This document shows positions 1 through 13,600 of a stretch of 64,000 nucleotides of DNA, in pieces; the stretch's first letter is position 1, and each line of letters opens with the position of its first letter. Origin of the DNA: Caenorhabditis remanei (Eukaryota > Nematoda > Chromadorea > Rhabditida > Rhabditidae); assembly GCF_010183535.1 (NCBI RefSeq), contig NC_071331.1, positions 6,944,001-7,008,000 of the forward strand. The letters are read 5' to 3'. The notes below the pieces were generated by a model that saw only the letters and a list, made by a program, of their open reading frames with translations, was not told the DNA's origin and made no database searches. The position numbers and the translations under genes were made by a program.

Positions 1-339
1 CCAGTGTTGTCACTCGGAATGTCAAATCCATCACATCTTTCGGACCACGGCGATCAGTGCTCTCCGAGCCTTCTCTGAAAACGGTTCATAATTACTTGAT
101 TTGTTTTCGATTGACAAAATTATTTTTCTGGTCAACTGTAATGGATTTCCAGAGCGAGAATTTTTTTGACAAGTTTGCGAAACAGTTTCATTATAAAATT
201 AAAAACTGAATTAGTGATATTTTCTGTATTAATGTTTTAATACTCTCCAAACTCACTTCCTCAGTTTCGGCGGTAGAAGGGGCGGAGCCTTGCATGCTCG
301 ACGCATCTCCATGATATGACGGATCCGTACCATATTCAT
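1..339 (-). pseudogene. Copine-like C2 gene, copy 1 (exons 1 and 2, cut by window start)
   Basis: Two minus-strand exons are visible. Exon 1 (339 down to 257) starts MNMVRIRHIMEMRR and ends at a GTGAGT donor. Exon 2 starts at 74 after a TTTCAG acceptor and runs off the window. The two join in frame (27 codons plus 2 bases, then one base). Exon 2 reads EGSESTDRR then KDVMDLTFRV, the start of a C2-like beta-sandwich. The same exons recur at 27.6, 26.5, 45.1 and 54 kb. The copine assignment comes from the pattern of the fuller copy at 53.0-54.4 kb and is an inference. Whether this copy is alive cannot be judged because the rest lies outside. Positions 75-256 are intron. Confidence 0.45.
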
Positions 340-595
340 TTTTATCTTTTTTTAAATTGGGGAGTTGGAAGGCAAAAATGTTTGTGCTTGCTGAAAAATG
401 AAAGAAATTGTAAAACACATCGGGATAAATGGGAAATCAAAAATGAAAAGCGGTGACGATTATCAGAACAGTTTGAAACCGGGAGGAATTATTTAATAAG
501 TAAAGAATTACAGGGTCACATTTAGTCTATCAAATTATTTTCCCGGCTGCCAATTGAGTAGCCAAATCGTGCGTTTATAACGTGGACGAACAATA
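340..595. other. Upstream flank of copine-like copy 1
   Basis: No gene is seen. On the minus strand a TTTTTCAG acceptor-like sequence lies upstream of the exon 1 ATG, so a 5' UTR exon or trans-splice site is possible. The stretch is duplicated at 27,620-27,840 and in part at 54,400-54,560. Confidence 0.5.
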
Positions 596-2197
596 CAGTG
601 CGCGTCATAAGTATAGCGCACCCCTCGATTTTCGCGTTTCTGGACTTGCTGCAATCGGCATGAGAAAATGGTTAATGCCATTCGATCCGGCGTCACAGAA
701 AACCTATAATGAGAAGTTTTTTCGAAAATTTCAAATCATGTCCCCTGCTCTGTCACAGGTTGTCTGAAAATCAGCCGCGTCAAAAGTATAGCGCGTTTTT
801 GGATTTTGTGGCTCCGAGCGCTGAAAATCGAATAAAAATATGAAATTTGTTTATAATTAGTTGTCGGTGACTTATTTCTGTTACTTTCTATCAAAATTTA
901 TCCGAGAAACTAATTCTCTCCGGCTGAAACTGCTCAATTTAGCAAACCATCCCATTTGAGGCATCTCCATGATTGTTATCGATTGGTAATTTTGTAAAAC
1001 GTGGAATCTGATACTGAACACTTGTCAAAAATACACTTCAGGACTTTGTGCTACATATTAGTGATCAATCAACCTTTTTGAGAGCCATTTTCCATCTTCC
1101 CGGCTCGATCAGATTGACTCCTTGAGATCTGTTTGAGGCATCCTAGGCGAACTTTGCTTCGCAGAATCGAGAAAATCAGTTCTTCAAACTTTGTAATGAT
1201 TTAGAAACACTGGTAAGAACATTGCCAGCTTATTTTTGATCAAAAAACATTCAAGCAGTTTCCAGTTGTGACGGTGTAGCTCACACTGTAACAATGCACA
1301 TGTTTGATTTTGGCCTGCACGAAAGCGTTTCGATAGTAATCAAGAAACATCTTTTCCGGTGACAGGAAACATTTGATTTTGTTCGTTAATCTCATTTTCA
1401 ATATTTTCACACCATTCGGAAGTTGTTCAAAGCGCATATCTTTTCTGGAGACACGGAGTGCGATAAGCAACTTTCTGGTAGTGTGAGGATATTACTACAG
1501 ATCTGTGGAGGTATTATAACTTCGGAGCGGACTGTATGTAGCACAACTTTTTGTCATGAAAGTCTTAAAAATATTGCTCACAAGCGATCCAGACTTCCTT
1601 CTGTTCCATAAAGGCATTTTTTGTTCCGCTATGAGCCAAAGTTCGCCTAGGATGCCTCAAACAGATCTCAAGGAGTCAATCTGATCGAGCCGGGAAGATG
1701 GAAAATGGCTCTCAAAAAGGTTGATTGATCACTAATATGTAGCACAAAGCCCTGAAGTGTATTTTTGACAAGTGTTCAGTATCAGATTCCACGTTTTACA
1801 AAATTACCAATCGATAACAATCATGGAGATGCCTCAAATGGGATGGTTTGCTAAATTGAGCAGTTTCAGCCGGAGAGAATTAGTTTCTCGGATAAATTTT
1901 GATAGAAAGTAACAGAAATAAGTCACCGACAACTAATTATAAACAAATTTCATATTTTTATTCGATTTTCAGCGCTCGGAGCCACAAAATCCAAAAACGC
2001 GCTATACTTTTGACGCGGCTGATTTTCAGACAACCTGTGACAGAGCAGGGGACATGATTTGAAATTTTCGAAAAAACTTCTCATTATAGGTTTTCTGTGA
2101 CGCCGGATCGAATGGCATTAACCATTTTCTTATGCCGATTGCAGCAAGTCCAGAAACGCGAAAATCGAGGGAGGCGCTATACTTATGACGCGCACTG
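596..2197. mobile_element. 1.6-kb fold-back DNA transposon, TA-flanked (Tc1/mariner-like ends)
   Basis: Both ends read CAGTGCGCGTCATAAGTATA and each is flanked by TA (594-595 and 2198-2199). The arms are very long: about 596-1157 is the reverse complement of about 1637-2197, with few differences by eye. The spacer of about 480 bases (1158-1636) has short ORFs on both strands but no transposase motif that I can recognise. A TA target and CAGTG-type ends fit the Tc1/mariner superfamily, so this is probably a non-autonomous fold-back member. The duplicated block at 27.8 kb lacks it. Confidence 0.8.
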
Positions 2198-2199
2198 TA

Positions 2200-4924
2200 C
2201 ATAGAGAGTTAAATTTTTTGAATGAAACTCACTTTAATATCATTTTCTTGTTATTTTCGATTAAACTTCTCACAAAAATATCGAATTCAAAAAAAAGGGG
2301 AAAAATACAAATTTTCAACACACAAAAAAATGTGGATTATTTATTTGAATTTCGCGCTAGTTTTACTGAACCGCAAATGCTTCATACGGAATAAAAATGT
2401 GTAAATGTGTAAATGAAGGACTGAATGCGATGGAATAAAACCAATGAACCCTGTAAGTGAATTTTATGTTTTTTTTTCGAAACGGGTACGTAACACAGAC
2501 TGAAAACTAAAGTGTATATATGTTTTATCTGAAACATTTGTTCTCTATTCAATAAGATATTTAATGATGATCACTGTTTCCGGTAGAGAATATGTTTAGC
2601 TGAATGTGAAACGAGACGGTACTTTGATCGAGATTGGCAGAGCAAAAATAAATTAACGAACTTCTGAAATTTATCAATTGCCACAACTTCAAATCTTACA
2701 GTAAATGGGATTGTTACAGATTTCGATTTAAAAAAAGAAGTAACAGAAGAATGAGTTTGAGACCAATGAAACGGTACCATATTCATGATCACCCAAAAAG
2801 CAGCAAAATGAAACCGAAAAAACGGAAAAAAGAGATACAAGAAACAATGTCAGTTGTCTCTCTGTTGTTTCTGAAGAGACCCGAAGCCTTATGCATTTTT
2901 GAGCACTTTCTACATCTTTTCGGCACCGCCCGAGATGAGAAGATGATGATGTTGATGATGATGTCTTTCCCTTTTTGTTAGGTTTTTTGAAGGGAACCGA
3001 GTGGAGAGGGGGGACCGGATATATAAAAGGGTAATAAATTATTCTTCCTAGTTCCGTTCCACCAAAAAACAATAACAAAAAAAGGAGAAGGAGGGGAGGA
3101 GAATAGTAAAAATGAATGTTGAAAAAGCCGCTCGACAGAAATCTGAAAACTATGAAACATGAAATTTACTTTGAAAATTTTGACTCGATTCTTGACTTAC
3201 CCTCTCTTCACTACCCTCCCCGTGACACCACATCAAAGAACTCCAGAAAAGTGCCCCTAGAAAATTATATTACTTTTCGAAAACTTTCCCTAATTTAGAA
3301 GGGCCAACAATGGGATAGGACAAGAAAAGAAAAAAGGGAATAAGTTGGAGAGAGAGCTCATTGACTAATAGCCTTCTCCACTTTTTAAGTAGCAGTCTCA
3401 AGTAGAAAGGAGAGACGAAAATAATGAAGGAATGAAGTATTTTGGGAAAGGTGATTGGAATAATGAATACTATGGGAGTTTCTGTTTCAGATTGATGAGA
3501 ATTTGTGGATGAGATTGGATGTGAATTATGTTGGAATAATCGTTACCATTGGCTGAACAGATTTTTCAAATGGAAAATTTGGCAATCAAAAACATGAGTG
3601 GGAGAAAAATACGAGCCCTCGAGGAAACAGTTTTTTAATGGGTAATTTCAATTCGTTATCATTGTTATATTTTTGCAGTACCAACTTATTATCAAAAATA
3701 AAACAGTATTAGGTGTTCTGTTTCAGTAAACCTATAATTGCGCCAACAAGTCATTTGTATAATGAATATACTAAATGTTGATACTTTGGGAAAAATTTGT
3801 TAAAATTGAACAGAAATAAAAATCTGTTCCAAAATTGGATTATTCAGGAGAGTTTGAAATTAATACGATTTCATTAATGATGAACGAGTGCTGATTCCAG
3901 CAGTTGTTTCGTCATAAGAGAGCTGTTTGAAGCCTCAGGCCAGATGGCGAAGAAACTATTGGAAAATACTAGAATTGAAAACTTGGGAAATCAAGACAAA
4001 AAATTAATTGTGGGAGAAAAGAGGAAGACATGATAAAACATTGGGTCTTCTTCTTTAAAAATATTTTGATTATCATGGTTCCATTATCATCTACACTAAC
4101 ATTTTTACAACAGAACATGACTTCAGCTGAATTTGAAACTGGGAAGACGGAAGTCGAGGCTTTTCATGTCCACCGGTACCAGATAAGCAAAAATGCTGGA
4201 ATTTTTAATGCTCGGACCGCTCCTTTTATCCTGTCGAACAAAATCTCGGTTCTACCTAATTTCCGGATTAACTTATTGACATGTTTATCAACCAAGTGTC
4301 AAATTAGGAATTGACTTAAATAATAGTGAAAAAAACAGTGAATAATTGAGACTTGTTGTAGACGAAATATCATTCAGAGATGAAAATAACAGCATTTTAG
4401 TAAAACTTTGAGACACAAAATCAATATAGGAAATCTAAATCGATACGTTTAAAAAAAACTAGTAGCTAACTTTCTTAACGAAACTAGAACAATAAAAGCT
4501 CTAGATGAAACAGCAAGTCCCTAGTGTAATAAACTAAAACTAAAGTCTTGGGAAAAATTTGTTAAAGTTGGACGTAGATAATAGGTGATTGATTCCAATA
4601 GTTGTTGGGTCATAAGACAACTCTTTGAAACTGTATGAAATCTCATGCATGAAAAAAATCACATCTGGTTTTCGTAAAATATCCATTTCATCACTACTCT
4701 CTATTCTTTGCACCCGAAACACAACAAACTCCAAAAAATCCAGGCACAAATATTTCAAATTTCAACTATAATATTTCCAGTGTATCGAATTTCCGGAGCT
4801 CTCCATGACACCACAATAACAACTTGGTCAAGTTTCACCTGTTCTCGGAAAACGATACGGGAGAGAGAATGTGGGATGGAATCTGGAGGGAAGGTGTTGT
4901 CATAATTTCGACAGGTGTTGCAAG
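2200..4924. other. Gene-free duplicated spacer (block 1)
   Basis: I see no convincing gene. The block recurs at about 27,850-30,300 and 54,840-57,450. It includes a GAT-rich microsatellite (about 2,935-2,965) and a purine-rich stretch near 3,300-3,430 that is strongly kept among copies. A conserved segment at about 4,755-4,880 reads well on the minus strand in two copies, but a base is lost in the third (57.4 kb), so I do not call it coding. Confidence 0.5.
3020..3029 (+). promoter_or_regulatory. TATA-box-like TATATAAAAG in a conserved spacer
   Basis: The motif TATATAAAAG sits in a segment kept almost unchanged in three duplicated copies (here, 28,351-28,360 and 55,294-55,303). It is followed by the same AT-rich 40 bases each time. 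It matches a plus-strand TATA box, but no plus-strand gene is recognised downstream, and the copine-like genes lie on the other strand. It could mark a short transcript or be chance. Confidence 0.25.
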
Positions 4925-4926
4925 TA

Positions 4927-5378
4927 CAGTACCGCTCAAAAGTATATTAAGTTTTGCCTTTTTCAGTTGAAAATGCCAAACTTTGAGAGTGTGTTATGGT
5001 AATACTTATTGTCCCATTCAGTAGATTTTTAATGGATCATACAAATCAAATGCAGAACTTCATTTTTGTAGTTGGCAACTTTTTTGTACGGACACTCCCT
5101 AGCAAGTTACATATTGTCAAAGTAATTTCTCCCTCAAATCGACTCTTTTCAGTACAAAATAGTGCGATTTTTGAGCTGTCGTCTTAAAATGACCATAACT
5201 CTCTAGAGAATGTCCGTACAAAAAAGTTGTCAACTACAAAAATGGAGCTCTACTTTTGATCTGTACGATCCATTAAAAATCTACTTAATGGGACAATAAG
5301 TGTTACCATGACACAATTTCAAAGTCGTACCTTTTCAACAGAAAAAACCAAAATTTAATATACTTTTGAGCGGTACTG
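4927..5378. mobile_element. 452-bp palindromic MITE, TA-flanked
   Basis: The ends CAGTACCGCTCAAAAGTATA are inverted repeats, each flanked by TA (4925-4926 and 5379-5380). The whole element folds back on itself through arms of roughly 200 bases. The duplicated site near 30,296 has the same flanks without the insertion. The TIR shape and TA target suggest a Tc1/mariner-type MITE. It has no coding capacity. Confidence 0.85.
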
Positions 5379-5380
5379 TA

Positions 5381-7260
5381 AATATCAAATTTTTTAAATT
5401 CAATTTTGGAAACATATTTTGAAAAGCTAACAGTTTCAAAATCATGTCTTCTGTGATCTTCTATATTCTTATTCAGTATCAAAACAATCGAAATTCACAA
5501 ATTCAACTACTAGAAAATGCTCCGAATTTTACAGAGTAACTCATATCAAAAATATAAATAGGTTATCAGCAGATTTGCTGTGGGTCGAGCTGAAAACAAT
5601 TCTTTCGCCTTGAAAGTGATCGATTTTTTCTGTTTTTGGAATGGTGGAAGACCGATTTTTTGCAGTTTTCAAAGATTAAAAGAAAATATTTCCAAAAAAT
5701 GTAATGAAAAAGTTCAAAAACTCGAATACGGAATTTCGCAACCAGGTCTTCAGCCTGAAAAAAATGTACTTTTGAATTACGAAGTAACCATTCCTAGCAT
5801 ATTTGAAAAATTATTTTTCACACTTTCACGAAACAGTTCAGAGTTGAGGATTTTGGCTATCTACTAGGCTCAGAATCTTTTGGGGGACATAGAAACCGAA
5901 GTGAAAAATTGGAAGTGTATGTACATACGTATTTTACTTGATAGGACTGGATATTGTTGCAATAAAAATAGGATAATTAACAGAATTTTGTGAATCAAAA
6001 AGAACCCGTTCCAACAATACTAGTCTCGAGAAATGATTATAAAATTGCCCTACTGAAACCGGGTTAAAAATCTGTAGGGAACTAGAAAACATATGCGATA
6101 AAGCGACTCAATCCAGCGGATTTTGCTATTAGTTTATATATCATTAAAATATGCCCGCTTGCAACACTAGCAGAGTATGGGGGACAAAGTGAAATTTTCA
6201 AGTTGAAACAGTGATATCTTACTGTTACTAATAATCACTAAATATTACGTGGTAATTGTCCCAATTGACATATCCAACTGCGGTGCAAACATACTGAAAC
6301 TGAAATACTGAAACTGAAATACTAACATACTGAAACACGCTAGACATCTTTCAAACTTTTGAAAATCTAAAAGTTCAAAAAACTGACTGAAATGAGTCAT
6401 CTGAAGCTCCGCCTCCTAGATTTTTGAAATAGAAGATGAAATTTGACACCCACAGAGAGCGAGGAGGAACTTCGGAAGGAAATTCCCGAAAAAACTTCTT
6501 TAAAACTTGAATAATTCATGAAGAGAATATCTAACATGTTCTGTTCTCTTTTTCTCAATTTTTTTAGTCTCTCTTCGGAATGAAAAAATCCTCTCAAAAC
6601 GCTGTGCCAATTTACGACGCAATAAAATGTGTGCACTCCGTCCTTCTGTAAGTTTTTTTTGATTTGCAAAAAAAACACAAAAAGAGAATAAAAAAACAGG
6701 AAAAAGGCAATATGAGGGAAAATGTCATGAAATCCATAGTCAATTAGTCAAAAAATGGGCACAGAAAATGTGGAAATAAGGTCGGATTTTATGAGAAAAT
6801 GGCGTGTGTTTTCTGTTTGCAGAATTCATTGGGAAGAAGAAAGTGGCGACTCGGCGGAGGGGAAATGGGCTAGACATGGAGGGAGGGATATACTCATAAA
6901 CTTAGATTTTACAGCTGATTTTTTGGGGAAATGGAGGTAGAGAAGTACTCGAGTACTTCTGGGAAATATAAATGTTGTCTGCCTGGATGGAGATATTTTT
7001 GGAAAGTAGTTAGATGCTATATCTTGCAGTGAATGATTTTTATAACTAATGTAGTTGAGTTATGAACTTTTTGAAACTGGAAAACATTTCAATTCAGTTT
7101 GCCTTTGCACAGTGAACTTTTCGGGCGAGTCTCGGAAAACATGTCTCACCGTAGGTTTCCGCTTTGCAGTTCAAAAAAAGAACTACAATCTACGGTAAGA
7201 AATGTGTTCCGCGGCTTTTTCGTAATAATTACGTTGAAATTTTTTTAAATTAATTGGTTG
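5381..7260. other. Gene-free duplicated spacer (block 2)
   Basis: It matches 57,480-59,110 in order, and its first part matches 30,300-30,720. Short ORFs at 6,397-6,678 (minus) and 6,755-6,940 (plus) fall in well-kept stretches. They have no recognisable domain and change frame between copies. I see no RNA gene. Confidence 0.5.
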
Positions 7261-7264
7261 ATTA

Positions 7265-7602
7265 GTTGCCCGCGTACGAATACGGGGTGATAGGTTCCGG
7301 ATAAAATAAGACGACAAAGAACACAGTTTCTTACAATAAATTTACTTTATTGCAAGAAAATAAAATAAGAGAGCGTAACTTACAAAACAAAAGTCAAAAG
7401 CACAAACGCTAAAATTAGAACTAACTCTGAAAGCCAACCGACTTCAGAAAACTACTTTTGCCACGTGGAGTACACGTGTCCACGTGAACTGACGCGCTGA
7501 GGTTACGGTAGGCGCGTGAGCCTTTGGCGGAGTGTCGTTGCGTATTTATTGTGAGGACTCGGAGAACTACAGGGTTATGAGGGTACCTTGCCACCGGCAA
7601 CT
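7265..7602. mobile_element. Possible solo LTR or small insertion
   Basis: This 338-bp block is absent from the corresponding spacer at 59.1-59.4 kb. Its ends are inverted (AGTTGCC and GGCAACT). The 8-mer GATTAGTT occurs at both borders (7261-7268 and 7603-7610), overlapping the left end. It contains AATAAA-type words and a GC-richer centre. A solo LTR is one reading; a short DNA transposon is another. No internal coding sequence is present. Confidence 0.35.
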
Positions 7603-7610
7603 GATTAGTT

Positions 7611-10600
7611 AGTTATTTCCACAGCATATAACTTAACTACGGCTTCGGAACACAGACTAAGAATGTCATTAACTTCGATCTTTTAACCAAACGAAAACAG
7701 TTTCACTGAAACTGTAATTATGTTATTTGAGTCTTCAAAAATTAGTGAAACGCTGGTTTGTGAATAATTGAATATCTCTTTCTCGCAGGACTATGATAGA
7801 GCGTAGTTACTACAAACGTGAATCCTTGTCGAAACCTTTATGATAAAATAACATTGCACTGTCAAAGAATTGTTGCGAGCTAAAAATCACTCTGAAATGG
7901 AAAAAGTTTTAGAAATATTGGATTGAAGTGGACTTCCCTCTGAAACAAAAGAATACTAAATTACTTCCGAAACAAAAAACAGTAATCGTAGTAAAAAACT
8001 ACAAACTACGATAAAACATGTTTTCCGCTACGAGACTCATTCTAACAAATTCTATGCGTCTTGTAAAACCAGTCAATCACCAATTGTTGTTATATCCACT
8101 TCTAGAACTAGAAATGAACCACCAGAAACAGTATCCGAACTTCTCAGTAGTACGGGTTTAATGGCAAATGTTGTGTATAACAGTAATCACCTAAACGGCG
8201 TGAAGCGTGACAAGATTTCTATACTGTATTGGCAAAGAATTCTTCTGTTTCAGTCTTCTGAGTTAAAATGTCGAAAATGATCAACCCATTCTGGTGTCAA
8301 TAGTATTTTCCTATTTTTGTTTCGTAGAAACTAAAAATCAAATCTAGAGCTTCACTTTTGTAGTTTAACACTTTTTCAAACGGCGAACTCCTCGAGAAAG
8401 TACCTTTTTACACCTTAAAACAGAGGTTACAGTTTCATAAATTTAAGAATTGATATTAAAAAAGAAAAAAATAGAAACCAAAATTAGTACAACTCTCAAG
8501 TTAGTTTCATGTTTCAGGAAACGATTTTCTCTCAACAATCAGTTTGTAGTCCGCTCATATTCATTAAATTTTATCATGTGTTGCTCTGACAGGTAATTTA
8601 ACAATAGCACGAGACATTTTTTAGAAAGAAAAATAACATTCTAATTTCCTTATAATGATATTAATTTCAGTATGAGGTTATGGATATTTTGAAACAGAAG
8701 ATTTTTTCTGAGTTTCCAATTCCAGTCACTCGACATTGAATTAATTAGTTTACAGTTTCACATACATGTGACAAACTGACAGAAACGTATTTGCTTTAGT
8801 GCTAGAGCTGCCCTCCATCGAAAACAACTTGAGAAATCTTTATTTCTCTCTGAGTCTCTGTCGCAACCAGATTTTTTCAGTTTCGGTAGAGCACGGTTGT
8901 AAAAAAGAGTGTCAGGCTGATATGAAAGACACGCCACCCCCTCAAAATTAATGAAAAAATAAGCAAAATTTAGCTGTTCTCGAAAAAAACCAATTAGGTT
9001 TGAATCATCATGAAACGATGTGTTCGAGAAATATCCAAATTTTCTAAGTTGAGTTTCAAAAAGTTTTAAACTCTGAAAAAGTGAAACATGGAAATACGAA
9101 GAATGAATAAGTTCTACAAAAGAAGCAAAAAAGGATGAAGAAATTGCGAAAAAAACGAGGACGAATGCCGAGAAATTAGCTTCCAGATGGCTGGAACACC
9201 GGATATCTAGTCGTTTTTTATTTCCGCTAAAGAAGAGAAAAATGAATAGAAAATGCGTGTTTTATTTGGAATATGTGTGTGGAGACACCAAGTTCTTCTA
9301 GACATGTGTGCGTGTTAATATGGAATTATTATGACACATTTCGTTGTATTTTTCTTGTGGGGAATGGGGAAGAAGGGAGAAAAAAGAAAGAAGGAATGGC
9401 TGAGAATTCAAAAGGAAATCGATACAAACTGTTCAGCTTCAAAAATTTTGTAAATTTTTGAAATAAATTATTTAGTAATAAAATACGAAGCTCACATCAA
9501 AATCAAATTTTACAAGTGCTTGTAAAATGGAGTCTTTGAAACATTCAAGTTTGTTAACTTTTGTCTAGAATCTACACTGCTGAGCGACTCAAGAAAAAAT
9601 CGTCGTTACGGAGTATTCAACTAACACCATGTCAAACATTTGTATGCTTAATGTTTTAGAAGATTCCAATTAAGCAGCTTATCAGGATCTTGTTGATAAC
9701 AAAATCAAATAAAAATAGGTAAAAACTGATCCAGAAAATCGCTAGAAAACTAACAAAATAAAGCTTCAGTTTCAGTTACATATGAAAATTACCACTGAAC
9801 TCATATTTCCAATTTTAGGAGTTTTTTGAGAAAATCAAATTGTGAAGTTTAATGTTTGGCAGTTTGAGAAAAACTCTTTGAAAAAATTGACACAGAAAGA
9901 TTGTTCTGGTATCAGTTGAAAAAATTTAACGACATGCCGTTATAAAACAGTTTTTACGGAAAGTTGCAGCTAGAGTTAGAATGAGGTAGTTGACCCTAAA
10001 ACACTATTTCATTTTGTGTTCAACAATTTGCCTAATTTTGAGCCCAAAGAATATTTGTTTAACTGTTTCCCGTTGGACACTTATTTAGAAGAGATGCCTC
10101 ACTATCAGTATGCCAATGATATAAAAATCAAACTTTTATCGACAAATAGTTTGGTTTTCATCAGAGTGATGAATAATTTTTGTAGAAACCTTGATAATGT
10201 ATGAGAATTAGAAAAACTGATGATATTTCTCGCTCAATGATAAGTGAAAATAAAAAGAAAATGTTGTTGTTGAAATTAACTTAGTTTGACGAAAACCGAC
10301 TTTCAGAGCCCCGGCCAATTTATTAAACAGTTTTAAAATATCATTCCTATCATATTTCGTAAATTTTTAGTAGACCACTGTATGAAATCGGAAAAAAAGT
10401 TCCTTAGACATGTAAAAAACAGTAATCACAAAATCTTCAAAGTTCAACAAGTACCTGAAACAGGTAACATTCTCAATATTTCTTCAGTGGATTACTGTAG
10501 CTTCACCATTCTCAAAATCTCAAAAAGATACCAAAACAAAACAATTCCGTCAAGAGGTTCAGGGATTAAAAAAAAAACAACTCCCTCTTATTTTCTTCTA

Positions 10601-13600
10601 AGCCATAACTCATTTGGCATGTGTCCTAATGTGAATATGTATTCATACGAGAGACAACGATAACCGGGGCCTCCGAAAATGATGTTTTTAATGTGCAAAG
10701 CTAGTAGAAAAGGAGGGAGAGAAGGGACCGCCCAGTCGTCTGTCTTTCCTCCAGTTTACCATACATTTTTGATGTGATCGAAGAGAGGATAGAGTAAGCG
10801 GTATGTTTAGGAGAGTAGGGTAACAAAAAATGAAGGAGAGAAAGGGAATTGGGGGAGAGAACATTGGGAATTGAATGAAAGATTGAAGTTCAGAGAGTTC
10901 GGATTCAAATTTATCGGCTCATAGATATTCAAAGGCAGAAATCAATTTTATAAAACAGTAAACTTCTATTTCACAAAATTGTGAATTGCAGAAAATACAA
11001 TAATCAAAGATCCTGGTTTGCTCGAAGGATGTTCCCTAATGCTGAAACTTGTTGTTTCACTAAAAGAGTCATTTAATCGACTAATCATATCAACATTACT
11101 CCGGATGTCCGGTGAAATATGTCTGATACTTATAAGTTCTTGGCCCATTTGTTCAAAACAAAAATTTTGTTCAAAACATTGTTCAAAACATCAGAACCAG
11201 TGAAAACTCAAAAAATAAGAATTGTACTCGTAAAAGAGGAAATTTGTTTTGGATTTAAAAACTCGTATCCATAAAACGTACAAAAACAAATTAATCTACA
11301 TAATTAAAAGAACAGTGCTTTTTTATATGAATCGACGCAGAATTCGAAAAAAAAAGAGGAAATCCTTGAAGGCTGGTTTTTTTACGGTCACGTTAACAAA
11401 AAGAAATTTTAATTGTAATTTCTAACTTCTTAGTTGACCTAATCCTTCATGCACTATTTGTATTAAATACATAAACATTGGGTCAACCAAGAAGCTCCTT
11501 CCATTTAATACATTATTTAAGCTAATTTTTTTTGAATATTAGGAAAACCAATCCAGGTCAATCATCATCGGACATTTGATAAAGAAAAAAATCAGTTACA
11601 GAAACAGTAATTTTTTTGCATTGGTTTCATTTTATTATTCCGACTCAAACAATCTGCCTGTTCGATTTAATCTCTCAAATAGATATGACGAAAGTGGATA
11701 GATAAGAAACGTTTGGCCCAGAACTTTTAGAAACGCGCTAGTCAGACCACTAAAAATTGGAAGTTTGTAAAAGAAAAGCTATTTTTTGGTTTTGTAAGAA
11801 AACAATCGTGTATATAAATCGTACAACAAATTAATCTATAGCTAATTGATTATTCGAAAATCTCGAAAACGCGGTTTTTTTTTGAATTTCAATGCTTGTA
11901 GCTGTGGACTTCAATAAAAAAAATTCAGTTTCTGTAAGTATATATTTTCCAATCGAATATAATTTTATTGTTTCTATCTTTATTGTTTTCGATGTTGGCT
12001 TAGATTTTATCTTATCGTGAAATAATTCTGCGAAAAAGAAACAAGAGAACAAATTGTTTTGGGATCACTGATTCAATTAGAACAGACATTAAATTCAAAT
12101 AGACAAGAAACAGAAAATACATAATTGATAAATTAAAATAAAAAGTTATGACCACCCATCACCAAAACTGCTAAACAAAAAAGGGAATATCCAAAAACCA
12201 GTTTGCTCCTCTTAAAAAGACAAAAAGCCAATTCAGAAAAAGAAATTCTATGCACTCCCAACCATTTTGCTGAAATTCAATCCTTTAAACATGGCCGTGC
12301 ACACCACCCTCATGACTCGACTTGCTGAGCCGAAAATGAGGAGCAAAAAACGGAAAAACGGGAAGAAGAATGATGTCCTCTTTATGAATATCTCATGTTT
12401 TCGGGAAAAAAAAGAAAATGGGGGATGGGGTATCCAATGGTTACAAAACGGAAGACTCATTGTCGCCCTGGATAAGACGGGGGTCCGCGTGAGAGGATTC
12501 TTATTTCATATGGGCGGGGAGAGAATAGAAATGAATAGAAATGTGAAATGCATGAGCTCTCTCCGTCCGAGACGAATAATCGGCGGAAGGGGTAGGTGTT
12601 TGAGTAAAACACATACATTTTTATATGAACTTTTTTGGGGAAACGAGAAGGGAAGGAAGGTGGTGTACTAATAGTAAATGTGGTAGGGGGGAGCCGCTGA
12701 GTTTGGATTTCAACAGATTCCTAGACAATGACGTTGGAGCAATATGCAACATTAACAGCATGAGACAAAAAAACACTTTGAAGCATAATAATTATCATAA
12801 TCATCTAACAAATTGTGCACAGGGGTGCGAGACGTGAGGTCCGAGCCTTTTTGGCACCGTGCCAGCCATTGTGCGACGGAGCGACCTTACGGCTCGCACT
12901 GCTGTGTGGTGGGCACCATGAAGATACCCACATCTTCACTGAATACTCCACTTTGTTTCAGAAATTTCAGAATCTGGGTACTAGTCAGGATTGCGACTAC
13001 CGTTTCGTAGTTTTTTTTTAGTTCGTTCTGTAATTTACATTTAGTAACGTTCGTGCTCATCTGATGGCTGCAAACATTTTCAGGTAGATTTTTTTGAACA
13101 CTCAGCAATTTTATTTTAAATTTCTATTTTGGGGCATCCACAATTTTTTCGCCTGCTGGGTTCTGACCACCTGAAAAGTTTGATTGGGCCCGACCTGACT
13201 TCCCGGTTATTGAAAGTTTCTCAAACACTCCTTATTGTTGTTGATAATTCTAAAACTTTGAGATTAATCAAATTGAAAATTATTATTTTTCGAAAAAGAA
13301 AATATTATATGTAGCTTTTCTCCAGTTTGCTGTGTCTTAGATATACACTAACTTTCTGTTTTCCCAGTACCGTTAATTTGATGCATTCAATAATTTTTCA
13401 TTCGTCAGGTTTTGATGTTTCCTCCATTTATTTAGCTTTATTTAAATTCTGAGTAATTTTAAGCGTGTAGCCTTTTCCTTGAAAATTCTGATTCAAATCT
13501 AACAGCGCAATTTCATCCGACAGCATTCTACAGTTGTTATGGAACAGTTCATTAAATTAAATAAAAGGCAATTTGAGCCGTTCAGAAGTTCAGATACTAG

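Noticed and set aside
4755..4910. Coding exon reading FREQVKLDQVVIVVSWRAPE on the minus strand
   Set aside because: The third copy at 57.4 kb loses a base in the middle, and no joining exons are found, so coding is unsupported.
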